In this document: in pieces, positions 1 through 5,284 of the stretch | How positions within the stretch are numbered: the stretch's first letter is position 1 | Layout: every line of letters starts with the position of its first letter | Source: Spirochaetota bacterium | GTDB taxonomy: Bacteria > Spirochaetota > Spirochaetia > SZUA-6 | DNA length: 5,284 nucleotides | Assembly: GCA_003641675.1 (NCBI GenBank) | Contig: QNBI01000173.1 | Location: forward strand, 1-5,284 | Direction: 5' to 3' | Position numbers and translations under genes: made by a program | Notes under the pieces: model-generated | Told to the model about the DNA's origin: nothing | Database searches by the model: none | Seen by the model: the letters and a program-made list of their open reading frames with translations, nothing else

Positions 1-1
1 A

Positions 2-73
2 AAAGAGCTTGTGAAATGGTCTGCTCATATGCGCAATTTACCGCCTTCACCGGATATTTCCGCTTTAATATGA
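2..73 (+). CDS. Possible 3' end of a gene entering from the left
   Basis: The second forward frame is open from the window edge to a TGA at 71-73 and reads 23 residues containing HMRNLPPSPDISALI. Codon choice looks natural and the local GC content is higher than in the next 1.7 kb, which favours a real C-terminus. The first frame is also open, from the edge to a TAA at 103-105, but its product looks less protein-like. No domain can be recognised in so short a piece. If real, the gene converges on the response regulator that ends at 115. Low confidence. Confidence 0.25.
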   Translation, partial: KELVKWSAHMRNLPPSPDISALI

Positions 74-114
74 CAAATAATAAAACAATTCAGGAACCGG
101 CATAATAATAAGGA

Positions 115-471
115 TTATTGATTAAACAAAAGCTCCTGTATAACATTTTTAATCTTTTTAAGATTTAAAGGTTTTCTAAAGTGGAATTCAATATCATTAC
201 TGGACAGAATATCAGAATTACTTTCACCAGTAACCATAATTATAGTAGATGAAGGATGGTTCTGTTTAATGCATCTTGCCAATTCAACACCATTCATCCC
301 CGGCATCGCATAATCGGAAATAATAATATCATACTTTTCCTGGTTGAGCAGCTTAAGCGCTTCTGTTCCATTGCTTGCTGTAACTGTAGTACATTCCGGA
401 AAAAACAGAGAATGTTTTAAAAGATGTCTTATTAATTCGTTATCATCTACAATTAATAATCTTTTTTCCAT
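115..471 (-). CDS. Single-domain CheY-like response regulator
   Basis: This is a 118-residue protein consisting of one receiver domain. The acidic pair is D9-D10 in LLIVDDN, the phospho-acceptor is D53 in IISDYAMPGMNG, the switch threonine is T81 in MVTGE, and the conserved lysine is K100 in FRKPL. All catalytic residues are present, so it should accept phosphate from a histidine kinase, but there is no DNA-binding or enzymatic output domain and no kinase in view. It probably acts by protein-protein contact or as a phosphorelay intermediate. The start is set at 471 because AAAGGA lies about 9 bases upstream on the minus strand. A longer reading from 501 adds MYIFKKGQVI, which is just the translated RBS region. 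It is divergent from the XRE gene. The family call is secure; the partner and output are unknown. Confidence 0.93.
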   Translation of the reverse strand: MEKRLLIVDDNELIRHLLKHSLFFPECTTVTASNGTEALKLLNQEKYDIIISDYAMPGMNGVELARCIKQNHPSSTIIMVTGESNSDILSSNDIEFHFRKPLNLKKIKNVIQELLFNQ

Positions 472-506
472 TATTACTTGTCCTTTTTTAAATATATACA
501 ACTATG

Positions 507-535
507 AGTATAGATTGGTCAAGCATTATTTACAA
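507..535 (-). promoter_or_regulatory. Candidate sigma70-like promoter for the response regulator
   Basis: On the minus strand, TTGTAA (530-535) is followed after exactly 17 bases by TATACT (507-512), about 36 bases before the start codon at 471. An overlapping alternative is TTGACC (517-522), 17 bases, then GTATAT (494-499). Either could serve. The first has the better -10 hexamer and the second the better -35. This is seen by eye only. Confidence 0.4.
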
Positions 536-548
536 CCTTCGGTTTGTA
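531..548. repeat. Imperfect dyad, candidate operator in the divergent spacer
   Basis: TACAACC and GGTTTGTA face each other across a 3-base TTC centre. The arms are complementary apart from one extra base in the right arm. The dyad touches the TTGTAA -35 candidate of the response-regulator promoter and lies upstream of the XRE gene, so it is a reasonable binding site for the adjacent XRE protein. As RNA it would be a weak hairpin without a T-tract, so a terminator role is unlikely. Confidence 0.35.
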
Positions 549-574
549 GCATTCTTATGTTTTAATCTGTAATA

Positions 575-973
575 ATGAAAAAATATTCTATGGATCAAGA
601 AGGAATCGGAAAAAAAATAAAACAATTCCGAAATAAAAGAAATTTAACCCAGAGCGAACTGGCGGAACGGATTAATGTTTCATACCAGCAGATACAAAAA
701 TATGAGAGAGGAAAAACCAGAATATCAGTTCAACGGTTAATTTCAATTACAGAAGCTCTGGATATTCCAATAAACAGCTTTTTTCGGAATGATAATTCCT
801 TAATAATTTCTGATAAAGGTGATCCGTATGTAATCAATAATCGATTCCAGTATGAACTTACAAAAGAAGAGGCTGAATTTATGAAACTCTTTCGAAAGAT
901 AACTAATAAGAAAATTCGGGAAGGAATTCTTAAACAGTTAAAAGGAATTATTGAACTCGAATCAAAAAAATAA
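575..973 (+). CDS. XRE-family (HTH_3) transcriptional regulator
   Basis: This is a 132-residue DNA-binding protein. Residues 10-65 form a Cro/C1-type helix-turn-helix: IGKKIKQFRNKRNLTQSELA, then the recognition helix region VSYQQIQKYERGKTRIS, then a helix ending near DIPINSFF. The VSYQQIQKYERG signature is typical of small chromosomal XRE regulators. The C-terminal third (about 95-132) is charged and helical (FMKLFRKITNKKIREGILKQL), resembling the short tail that follows the HTH in such proteins and probably serving in dimerisation. It likely represses itself and perhaps the divergent response regulator through the dyad at 531-548. The ATG at 575 has no visible Shine-Dalgarno. A second Met five codons later (590) has none either, so the start is not certain. 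It is neither paired with a toxin nor fused to a peptidase domain. Confidence 0.92.
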   Translation: MKKYSMDQEGIGKKIKQFRNKRNLTQSELAERINVSYQQIQKYERGKTRISVQRLISITEALDIPINSFFRNDNSLIISDKGDPYVINNRFQYELTKEEAEFMKLFRKITNKKIREGILKQLKGIIELESKK

Positions 974-1094
974 AACAGATATTTTCTAAAGCTAGTTTTA
1001 AAAGCTGAAACTTTTCCCCATTTCCAACAAAATATACAATAAATTTACACAATTTTAAAAGCAAAAATTAAAAAAACTCTTTATAGATACTATA

Positions 1095-1099
1095 GGGAG
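1095..1099 (+). promoter_or_regulatory. RBS of radC, which decides its start
   Basis: GGGAG ends 3 bases before the ATG at 1103 and 9 bases before a second in-frame ATG at 1109. Three bases is too tight for normal initiation, so the second ATG is preferred. No convincing promoter or terminator was found in the AT-rich 974-1094 stretch. Confidence 0.6.
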
Positions 1100-1108
1100 T
1101 AAATGGAT

Positions 1109-1783
1109 ATGAAAGCTAAACTTAAGAATATTCCGAAATTTGATCGTCCCCGTGAAAAGTTAGCTCAAAAAGGTGTGAAAGCTCTTTCTGATCTCGAGCT
1201 TATTGCCATTATTCTGGGAAGCGGTGTAAAGGGAAAAGATGTATTTAAAATTGCTAAAGATATTATGGAAGCGATCAGTAACGACTTTAATAATATCTCC
1301 CTTGACAAATTAAAAAACATAGAAGGTATAGGGCTTGCAAAATCATCACAAATAGTAGGCTCTATCGAACTGACAAAAAGATTTCTTCTAAAAGAGGGGA
1401 TCAAAATTAAATCGCCGGAAGAAGTATTAAAATTGGTTAACGAATTAAGAAACAAAAAACAGGAATATTTTATAACAATTACAATAGACGGCGCGTCCGG
1501 TCTAATTAAAAAAAGAATTGTATTTATTGGTACTTTAAATCAGAGTATCGTCCATCCGAGGGAAATCTTTTCTGCGGCGATAACGGATCATGCTGCAGGA
1601 GTAATCTTTGTGCATAATCATCCATCCGGATTTGTTCAACCCAGTAAAGAGGACATTTTAATTACGCATCGTTTATTTAAGGTCGGTGAATTAGTAGGGA
1701 TTAATGTAATAGATCATATAATTATAAGTAAAAATGATTATTACAGTTTTAAAGAGCATAGGATATTGACAGGTTCGGACTAA
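1109..1783 (+). CDS. radC: RadC family JAMM-domain protein (UPF0758)
   Basis: This is a 224-residue protein, the usual full length for RadC. The N-terminal part carries the family signature DRPREKL (12-18), LSDLELIAIILGSG and a helix-hairpin-helix-like IEGIGLAKSS. The C-terminal half is a JAB1/MPN-type metalloprotease fold with an intact zinc site: E152 in HPREIF, H169 and H171 in HNHPSG, S173, and D182 in PSKEDI, followed by DHIIIS. Despite its name, a direct role in recombination repair has been doubted in the literature and the substrate is unknown. Homologues are also common on mobile elements. The start at 1109 is chosen by RBS spacing; 1103 would add two residues. GC is about 32% in the lines counted, lower than the sequence that follows its stop codon. 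No neighbour looks functionally linked. Confidence 0.93.
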   Translation: MKAKLKNIPKFDRPREKLAQKGVKALSDLELIAIILGSGVKGKDVFKIAKDIMEAISNDFNNISLDKLKNIEGIGLAKSSQIVGSIELTKRFLLKEGIKIKSPEEVLKLVNELRNKKQEYFITITIDGASGLIKKRIVFIGTLNQSIVHPREIFSAAITDHAAGVIFVHNHPSGFVQPSKEDILITHRLFKVGELVGINVIDHIIISKNDYYSFKEHRILTGSD

Positions 1784-1996
1784 ATAGAGCTTCCGATTTC
1801 CAGACTGGAGCTTGTAAAAAAATTCAGCTACAGTGAAGCACACAAGGTACTTTACGTTTTTACCGATTTTTTCAGTCACAGGCCTGCATGCAAAACATGT
1901 ATCGGAATATCCATGCTCATCGAATCGTCGATAACCCGGGATCTTCGAAAAGCCCTGCAGAGCGCTTTTCCAGAACTTTCAGTACAGTTTGTGTAA
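1784..1996 (+). pseudogene. Start-less coding remnant, possibly deaminase-like C-terminus
   Basis: Straight after the radC stop, in the same frame, 70 codons stay open to a TAA at 1994-1996. No ATG, GTG or TTG precedes the internal Met at 1913, so it cannot be translated as a normal gene. Codon choice is natural and GC is about 44% by hand count, against about 32% in radC, so it looks like the tail of a once-intact gene. Visible motifs are YSEAHKVL (residues 16-23), HRPACKTC (32-39) and a closing AFPELSVQFV. An acidic SE element, then P-x-C-x-x-C, then a hydrophobic strand after a 'fP' is the order seen in C-terminal parts of bacterial toxin-type nucleic-acid deaminases. However, the canonical PCxxC has an inserted Ala here and the segment between the motifs is short. 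An unrelated zinc-binding fragment is possible. Coding origin is fairly likely; the deaminase assignment is tentative. Confidence 0.45.
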
Positions 1997-2047
1997 AAAC
2001 AACTTAAATAAAGCCGAATTTTACAGAAAAAACAGAAAAAAATGCTT

Positions 2048-2074
2048 AAAAAATAAATATTTGATTTATTTTTT
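2048..2074. repeat. Perfect 11-bp A/T-only inverted repeat before cstA
   Basis: AAAAAATAAAT (2048-2058) and ATTTATTTTTT (2064-2074) are exact reverse complements around a 5-base ATTTG. The right arm includes half of the -35 hexamer of the cstA promoter candidate. It could be a regulator site, intrinsically bent DNA or an UP-like element. With an A/T-only stem it would be a poor terminator, although a T-tract follows. Confidence 0.5.
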
Positions 2075-2089
2075 TAAATAATATATAAT
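2061..2089 (+). promoter_or_regulatory. Strong sigma70-like promoter for cstA
   Basis: TTGATT (2061-2066), a 17-base spacer, and a perfect TATAAT (2084-2089) predict transcription starting near 2096. This would give a leader of about 26 bases holding the AGGAGG ribosome-binding site at 2108-2113, which ends 8 bases before the ATG. It is the best promoter in the window. Between the remnant's stop (1996) and this promoter I see nothing else recognisable. Confidence 0.7.
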
Positions 2090-2121
2090 TGGAGACAAAA
2101 ATTTATTAGGAGGTTCTCAAA

Positions 2122-3849
2122 ATGACGACGCTTATTGTACTTGTCGGGATAACCATATATGTCGTTCTCTACCTTACCTATGGTAAGAAACTGGAGAAAG
2201 ATGTAGTAAAGGCTTCCAACGACAACCCCACGCCCTCACAGAGACTCTACGACGGGGTGGACTACGTACCTGCCAGAAAAGCAGTCCTTTTCGGGCATCA
2301 CTTCGCCTCCATTGCTGGTGCGGCTCCCATAATAGGACCAGTACTTGCAATGGCCTGGGGATGGGTGCCGGCACTGGCCTGGGTCTGGTTCGGCAACATC
2401 TTTATCGGAGCTGTTCATGACTACCTGGCTTTAATGGCATCGGTAAGATACGATGGCAAATCTATACAGTTTGTCGCATCGGACCTTATAACAAAAAGGA
2501 CAGGTACACTGTTCTACTGGCTTGTTTTCTTCCTGTTAATTCTTGTAATTGCAGCATTCGGCGCAGTTTTAGGCGGAATGTTTGTAAGCAGTCCGGCGGT
2601 ACCGTCTGCCTATATTTTAAAGGTTCTGGCGGCATTAATACTAGGTGTGCTTATGTACAGGCTAAAAGTAAACTTTGCCCTGTCAACTATTATCGGTGTT
2701 ATAATGCTCGGCCTTGCTATATGGGGCGGTACAATTATTCCATTAAAGGCCACCTACAATGTGTGGATGATAGTAATGTTTTTCTACATTATTATAGCTT
2801 CGGCAATACCGGTAAATGTGCTTCTGCAGCCCAGAGATTACCTTAACTCATGGCTTCTCTACTTCGGTCTGTTTATAGGTGCAATCGGTGCTATTTTTAC
2901 TCTGCACCCATTTACAGCTCCCGCTTTCACGAGTTTTTCACCGCTTTTAAGCGGAAACAAGCCGACTCCTTACTGGCCTGCAATACCGTTAATTATTGCC
3001 TGCGGGTCTCTTTCCGGGTTCCATTCACTGGTTGGTTCGGGTACATCCTCCAAACAGCTTGAGAAGGAAAAAGACGGTTTAATGATCGGATACGGAGCTA
3101 TGCTCACCGAAGGTTTTCTATCTACTATAGTTATTATATCTGTTTCGGGTTTCGGTTATGCACTCCTTAAAAATGCAGGCACGAACATCTCTGCTGCTGG
3201 CTGGGGCACTCAGTACACTACTGCAATGATGAGTAAATATCCCAAAGCTGCAATGTTTACAGCTTCCTATGCGCAGATGGTGAACAGCACATGGCTTAAC
3301 TTTATTCCTATTAAAATTGTACAGGTTATTGCCGGAATGTGGGTTGCCTCATTTGCAATGACAACTCTCGATACAACAAACAGGCTCGGAAGGTACTGCT
3401 TAACAGAGCTGCTTTCCCCCCTTAAGAATAAGAATGAAGGGGCATACAGATTCTTTACAAACCGATGGATTGCATCGTTAATACCTGCTGCGATAGGTAT
3501 CTGGCTTGCTTGGAGCAAGAACTTTACCATTCTCTGGCCGTCCTTCGGTTCTGCGAACCAGCTAATAGCATCCATAGCTCTACTTACAGGTTCTGCATGG
3601 GTAGCAAAAAAACTTAAATCCAAAGCAGCTGCAGTTGCTGTTATACCCGCATATTTACTGTGGGTAACAGTAACAGCTGCTATTATCTGGTTTATGATAG
3701 TTATTCTGCCGGGAACAATTGCCAAGAGTCCGGCAACAGGTATAACTGTTATGATAATAGAGGCTATAATGATCATTATGAATTTTGTATTCATCATTGA
3801 TTTCTTAAGAACATATAAAAAACCGTTAAAAGCAGAAGCAGAATCTTAA
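2122..3849 (+). CDS. cstA: CstA-family transporter (pyruvate/peptide)
   Basis: This is a 575-residue polytopic inner-membrane protein of the CstA family. Characterised relatives import pyruvate or peptides with protons when preferred carbon runs short. Diagnostic blocks run in order: DGVDYVPA (44-51), GHHFASIAGAAPIIGP (58-73), GAVHDY (96-101), LQPRDYLNSW (235-244), GSLSGFHSLVGSGTSSKQL (295-313), TTLDTTNRLGRY (414-425) and LWPSFGSANQLIAS (471-484). Roughly 14-16 hydrophobic segments are visible, with a single-pass start and a short basic tail ending KKPLKAEAES. It is shorter than E. coli CstA (about 700 residues) and closer to the Bacillus-type size, so it is not truncated. The start is secured by AGGAGG 8 bases upstream. 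It is transcribed alone, from the promoter at 2061-2089 to the terminator at 3863. In other bacteria such genes answer to two-component systems, but none is adjacent here. The exact substrate cannot be read from sequence. Confidence 0.95.
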   Translation: MTTLIVLVGITIYVVLYLTYGKKLEKDVVKASNDNPTPSQRLYDGVDYVPARKAVLFGHHFASIAGAAPIIGPVLAMAWGWVPALAWVWFGNIFIGAVHDYLALMASVRYDGKSIQFVASDLITKRTGTLFYWLVFFLLILVIAAFGAVLGGMFVSSPAVPSAYILKVLAALILGVLMYRLKVNFALSTIIGVIMLGLAIWGGTIIPLKATYNVWMIVMFFYIIIASAIPVNVLLQPRDYLNSWLLYFGLFIGAIGAIFTLHPFTAPAFTSFSPLLSGNKPTPYWPAIPLIIACGSLSGFHSLVGSGTSSKQLEKEKDGLMIGYGAMLTEGFLSTIVIISVSGFGYALLKNAGTNISAAGWGTQYTTAMMSKYPKAAMFTASYAQMVNSTWLNFIPIKIVQVIAGMWVASFAMTTLDTTNRLGRYCLTELLSPLKNKNEGAYRFFTNRWIASLIPAAIGIWLAWSKNFTILWPSFGSANQLIASIALLTGSAWVAKKLKSKAAAVAVIPAYLLWVTVTAAIIWFMIVILPGTIAKSPATGITVMIIEAIMIIMNFVFIIDFLRTYKKPLKAEAES

Positions 3850-3862
3850 TTCCAAGAAGATT

Positions 3863-3900
3863 AAAGGGTGCACCTTAGAAAAGTGCACCCTTTCTTTATA
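3863..3900 (+). terminator. Rho-independent terminator after cstA
   Basis: AAAGGGTGCAC (3863-3873) pairs perfectly over 11 bp with GTGCACCCTTT (3883-3893) around a 9-base loop, and is followed by a T-rich run (CTTTATATTT). It starts 13 bases after the cstA stop codon and should separate cstA from the downstream operon. Confidence 0.9.
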
Positions 3901-3929
3901 TTTCATTTAGCTCCGGCCTATGAGCCAAC

Positions 3930-3957
3930 TTTGCACCTAAAGGAAACTGTGTATAAA
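3930..3957 (+). promoter_or_regulatory. Candidate promoter for the small-protein/ATPase operon
   Basis: TTTGCA (3930-3935), a 16-base spacer and TATAAA (3952-3957) lie between the cstA terminator and the next gene. The predicted start is near 3964, only about a dozen bases before the ATG at 3976, so the leader would be very short and would contain the AGGA at 3964-3967 only at its very 5' end. A promoter is expected here because of the upstream terminator, but this exact placement is uncertain. Confidence 0.35.
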
Positions 3958-3975
3958 CTCTACAGGATTTAAAAA

Positions 3976-4284
3976 ATGGAAAATAAAAGTCCGGTAATTA
4001 ATTTTCTTAAAAAAATCTTAAATTCCATAAAGTGGCTTGTTAGCGTAATGGGCGAGTCCCATAAAAACCGGGTAACAGAACTTACAGCCTATGAAGAAAG
4101 GGAGCTTGAGAATATCTTTATTCTGCTCCTTATGGGTTCCTTTACAGGTATTCCATCCCCTCCGGCATTCCTTGCAGTAGAACTCTTTCCATACCTGGAA
4201 CATGAATTAAAAATTCTTGAGGTGCGTGCAAAGGATTCATCGGATGCCCTGTCCGAACTTGCAGGACTTCTCGATATCGATTAG
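3976..4284 (+). CDS. Small protein of unknown function, ArsA-linked
   Basis: This is a 102-residue protein that I cannot name. Residues 7-25 (VINFLKKILNSIKWLVSVM) form a likely amphipathic helix with three lysines on a hydrophobic background. Residues 40-46 are acidic, and 47-68 form an uncharged stretch (IFILLLMGS, then GIPSPP, then AFLAV) that could sit in or on a membrane with a proline kink in the middle. This leads to FPYLEHELKILEVRAKD and an acidic helical tail. No signal peptide or cysteine is present. The start has AGGA (3964-3967) 8 bases upstream. The gene stops 14 bases before the ATPase gene on the same strand, so the two are almost certainly cotranscribed and probably work together. 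A membrane adaptor or partner for the ATPase is the natural inference, but it is not shown by the sequence. Confidence 0.85.
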   Translation: MENKSPVINFLKKILNSIKWLVSVMGESHKNRVTELTAYEERELENIFILLLMGSFTGIPSPPAFLAVELFPYLEHELKILEVRAKDSSDALSELAGLLDID

Positions 4285-4298
4285 GATAACAACAAACT

Positions 4299-5216
4299 AT
4301 GAAAACAGTTTTTTTTACAGGAAAAGGCGGGGTGGGTAAATCCACAATGGCTTCGGCAGCTGCATGGCAGCTCGCATCAACAGGAAAACGTGTTCTTGCC
4401 GTATCATTTGACCCTGCTCATAACTTAGGCGACATATTCGGATTAAAACTTACCAACAAAAAGAAAAAATTCGATAAAAAACTTTACTTAATGGAAGTAA
4501 ATCTCGAAAAATCCTCCAGCAAATACATTAAAGACAACATAAGCCTCTTAGAGAGCATATACAGTTACCTAAAGCCCTTTAACATGGAACGTTACTTTCA
4601 AGTACTAAAGTATTCCCCGGGAATAGAGGAGTATGCATCTTTAACTGCACTTGAGGAGCTTATAAGGACAGAGAAGAACTTTGACTATATTATTGTAGAC
4701 ACACCGCCAACAGGCCTTACCATAAGAATACTTGCGCTTCCGCTTGTTACGCTTTCCTGGATAGACAGGCTTAAGAAAATAAGGAGCAGTATTCTTGAAA
4801 AAAGATACACCATACACAATATAAACGGAAAAATTTCAGAAAAGGGCGTTAAACTTGCCTATAAGGAAACTGACGATATGGTAATGAAAAAGCTTTCGGA
4901 GATAGAGACACGCTTTTTAGCCCTTAAGTCATTCCTCGAAGGGGACAACAATTCTATTGTGGTTGTTTTTAATCCGGATTTCCTGTCGCTGCGTGAATCA
5001 CAGAGACTTATAAATGATCTAAAAGAACTGCATCTGCCCTTCCGTACAGCAATAAACAACAAGGTGGAAGAAAGATATATTAAAGATGCCGAAGATATAG
5101 AGAAAAAGCTTCTTAACGAAGTTCCTTCTGTTAAACGGTTACGTATTAAAAGGATAGAACCTCCTCCTGAAAAAGGATATACTATTAATGAAAACCTTAC
5201 AGGGGTTTTGTTTTAG
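4299..5216 (+). CDS. ArsA/Get3-like P-loop ATPase, cysteine-free
   Basis: This is a 305-residue soluble ATPase of the SIMIBI/MinD-like group. It has a deviant Walker A, FTGKGGVGKST (6-16), with the signature lysine K9. Switch I is FDPAHNLGDIF (37-47) with catalytic-type D38, the family's PGIEEYASL element is at 107-115, and switch II is VDTPPTGLTIRIL (133-145). A strand-loop FNPDFLSLRES (224-234) and AINNKV (251-256) match the adenine-side region of the family. It should work as a nucleotide-driven dimer. The protein contains no cysteine at all, so it lacks both the arsenite-binding cysteines of ArsA and the CxxC zinc clasp of eukaryotic Get3, and no arsenic genes are nearby. Arsenite export is therefore unlikely; client-protein or membrane-protein handling is possible. 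Its RBS is modest: AGGA overlaps the upstream stop codon, 12 bases from the ATG. Confidence 0.92.
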   Translation: MKTVFFTGKGGVGKSTMASAAAWQLASTGKRVLAVSFDPAHNLGDIFGLKLTNKKKKFDKKLYLMEVNLEKSSSKYIKDNISLLESIYSYLKPFNMERYFQVLKYSPGIEEYASLTALEELIRTEKNFDYIIVDTPPTGLTIRILALPLVTLSWIDRLKKIRSSILEKRYTIHNINGKISEKGVKLAYKETDDMVMKKLSEIETRFLALKSFLEGDNNSIVVVFNPDFLSLRESQRLINDLKELHLPFRTAINNKVEERYIKDAEDIEKKLLNEVPSVKRLRIKRIEPPPEKGYTINENLTGVLF

Positions 5217-5264
5217 TTTCCGGTACAGTCATGGTTTATTATACAGTGCAAATACGACCGGAAA
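5217..5264. repeat. 8-bp inverted repeat after the ATPase gene
   Basis: TTTCCGGT (5217-5224) begins right after the ATPase stop and is matched exactly by ACCGGAAA (5257-5264), with 32 bases between. TACAGT occurs twice in this region, at 5224-5229 and 5242-5247, 18 bases apart. There is no T-tract after the right arm, so this is not an obvious terminator, and the window ends 20 bases later. Confidence 0.3.
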
Positions 5265-5284
5265 GGGCAGTAAATTTACTAAAT
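5231..5284 (+). CDS. Possible start of a third operon gene, cut by window edge
   Basis: An ATG at 5231, 14 bases after the ATPase stop, opens 18 codons to the edge, beginning MVYYTVQIRPERAVNLLN. The 14-base gap equals that between the two preceding genes. No Shine-Dalgarno is visible, and the short reading frame could be chance. The YYTVQIRP opening is faintly reminiscent of NusG-type N-termini, but far too little is present to assign a family. Confidence 0.3.
   Translation, partial: MVYYTVQIRPERAVNLLN

Noticed and set aside
1..105. First-frame open stretch at the left edge ending at 105
   Set aside because: Its product (KRACEMVCSYAQ...) looks less like a protein C-terminus than the second frame, and both cannot be real.
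104..119. AATAAT-AAGG-ATTATT hairpin between the left edge and the response regulator stop
   Set aside because: It is a 6-bp A/T-only stem that overlaps the stop codon, too weak to call as a terminator.
344..565. A plus-strand open frame opposite the response regulator
   Set aside because: It is antisense to an intact receiver domain, and its product has no recognisable features.
994..1015. Short AGTTT/AAACT and AAAAG/CTTTT inverted repeats after the XRE gene
   Set aside because: Stems of 5 A/T-rich base pairs without a T-tract are expected by chance in such sequence.
1691..1879. A minus-strand open frame across the radC end and the remnant
   Set aside because: It overlaps the radC JAMM domain end, has no family resemblance, and the plus-strand remnant has the better codon pattern.
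3267..3797. A 176-codon open frame on the minus strand inside cstA
   Set aside because: It lies wholly within the well-supported CstA coding region, including the conserved TTLDTTNRLGRY and LWPSFG blocks, and its product resembles no family. It is a shadow frame.
2122..3849. Considering the transporter truncated because it is shorter than E. coli CstA
   Set aside because: All family blocks from the N-terminus to LWPSFGSANQ are present, and many bacterial homologues are of this shorter size.
3869..3938. TGCACCT occurring at 3869 and again at 3932
   Set aside because: One copy is part of the terminator stem. A 7-base repeat over 63 bases is not significant.
4299..5216. Calling the ATPase an arsenite-pump subunit (arsA)
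   Set aside because: There are no cysteines, it is a single half-size ATPase domain, and no arsB, arsR, arsD or arsC gene is in view.

Overview
The window is bacterial, moderately AT-rich and gene-dense, with Shine-Dalgarno signals before most genes (a textbook AGGAGG before the CstA-family gene) and sigma70-like promoter candidates. The gene set (single-domain response regulator, XRE/HTH_3 regulator, RadC, CstA-family transporter, ArsA/Get3-type ATPase) does not fix the phylum. It is compatible with a low-GC bacterium such as a member of the Deferribacterota or Spirochaetota, but that is only a guess.

Layout. Positions 1-73 may hold the 3' end of a gene entering from the left. A CheY-like response regulator (471-115, minus strand) and a small XRE-family repressor-like protein (575-973, plus strand) are divergently arranged around a ~100-bp spacer that carries an imperfect dyad overlapping a candidate promoter for the response regulator. 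A full-length RadC/JAMM protein follows (1109-1783). Directly after its stop codon lies a 70-codon stretch with a strong coding look but no start codon (1784-1996). Its PACKTC motif and FPELSVQFV end resemble the C-terminal part of a deaminase-fold domain, so I read it as a gene remnant.

The right half is ordinary in composition. A strong promoter and RBS lead into a 575-aa CstA-family transporter (2122-3849), predicted to import pyruvate or peptides, which is closed by a clear intrinsic terminator (3863-3900). After a new candidate promoter comes a probable two-gene operon: a 102-aa protein of unknown function with an amphipathic N-terminus and a hydrophobic GIPSPP segment (3976-4284), then a cysteine-free ArsA/Get3-like P-loop ATPase (4299-5216). 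A further gene may begin at 5231 and run off the edge.

How the parts relate. The left block (about 74-1783, roughly 30-33% GC in lines sampled by hand) is poorer in GC than the remnant (about 44%) and much of the transporter. This suggests the regulator/RadC block has a different history from its surroundings. The most interesting items are the remnant beside radC and the unknown small protein paired with an ArsA-like ATPase that lacks metal-binding cysteines. I see no CRISPR array, tRNA, rRNA or intact insertion sequence.
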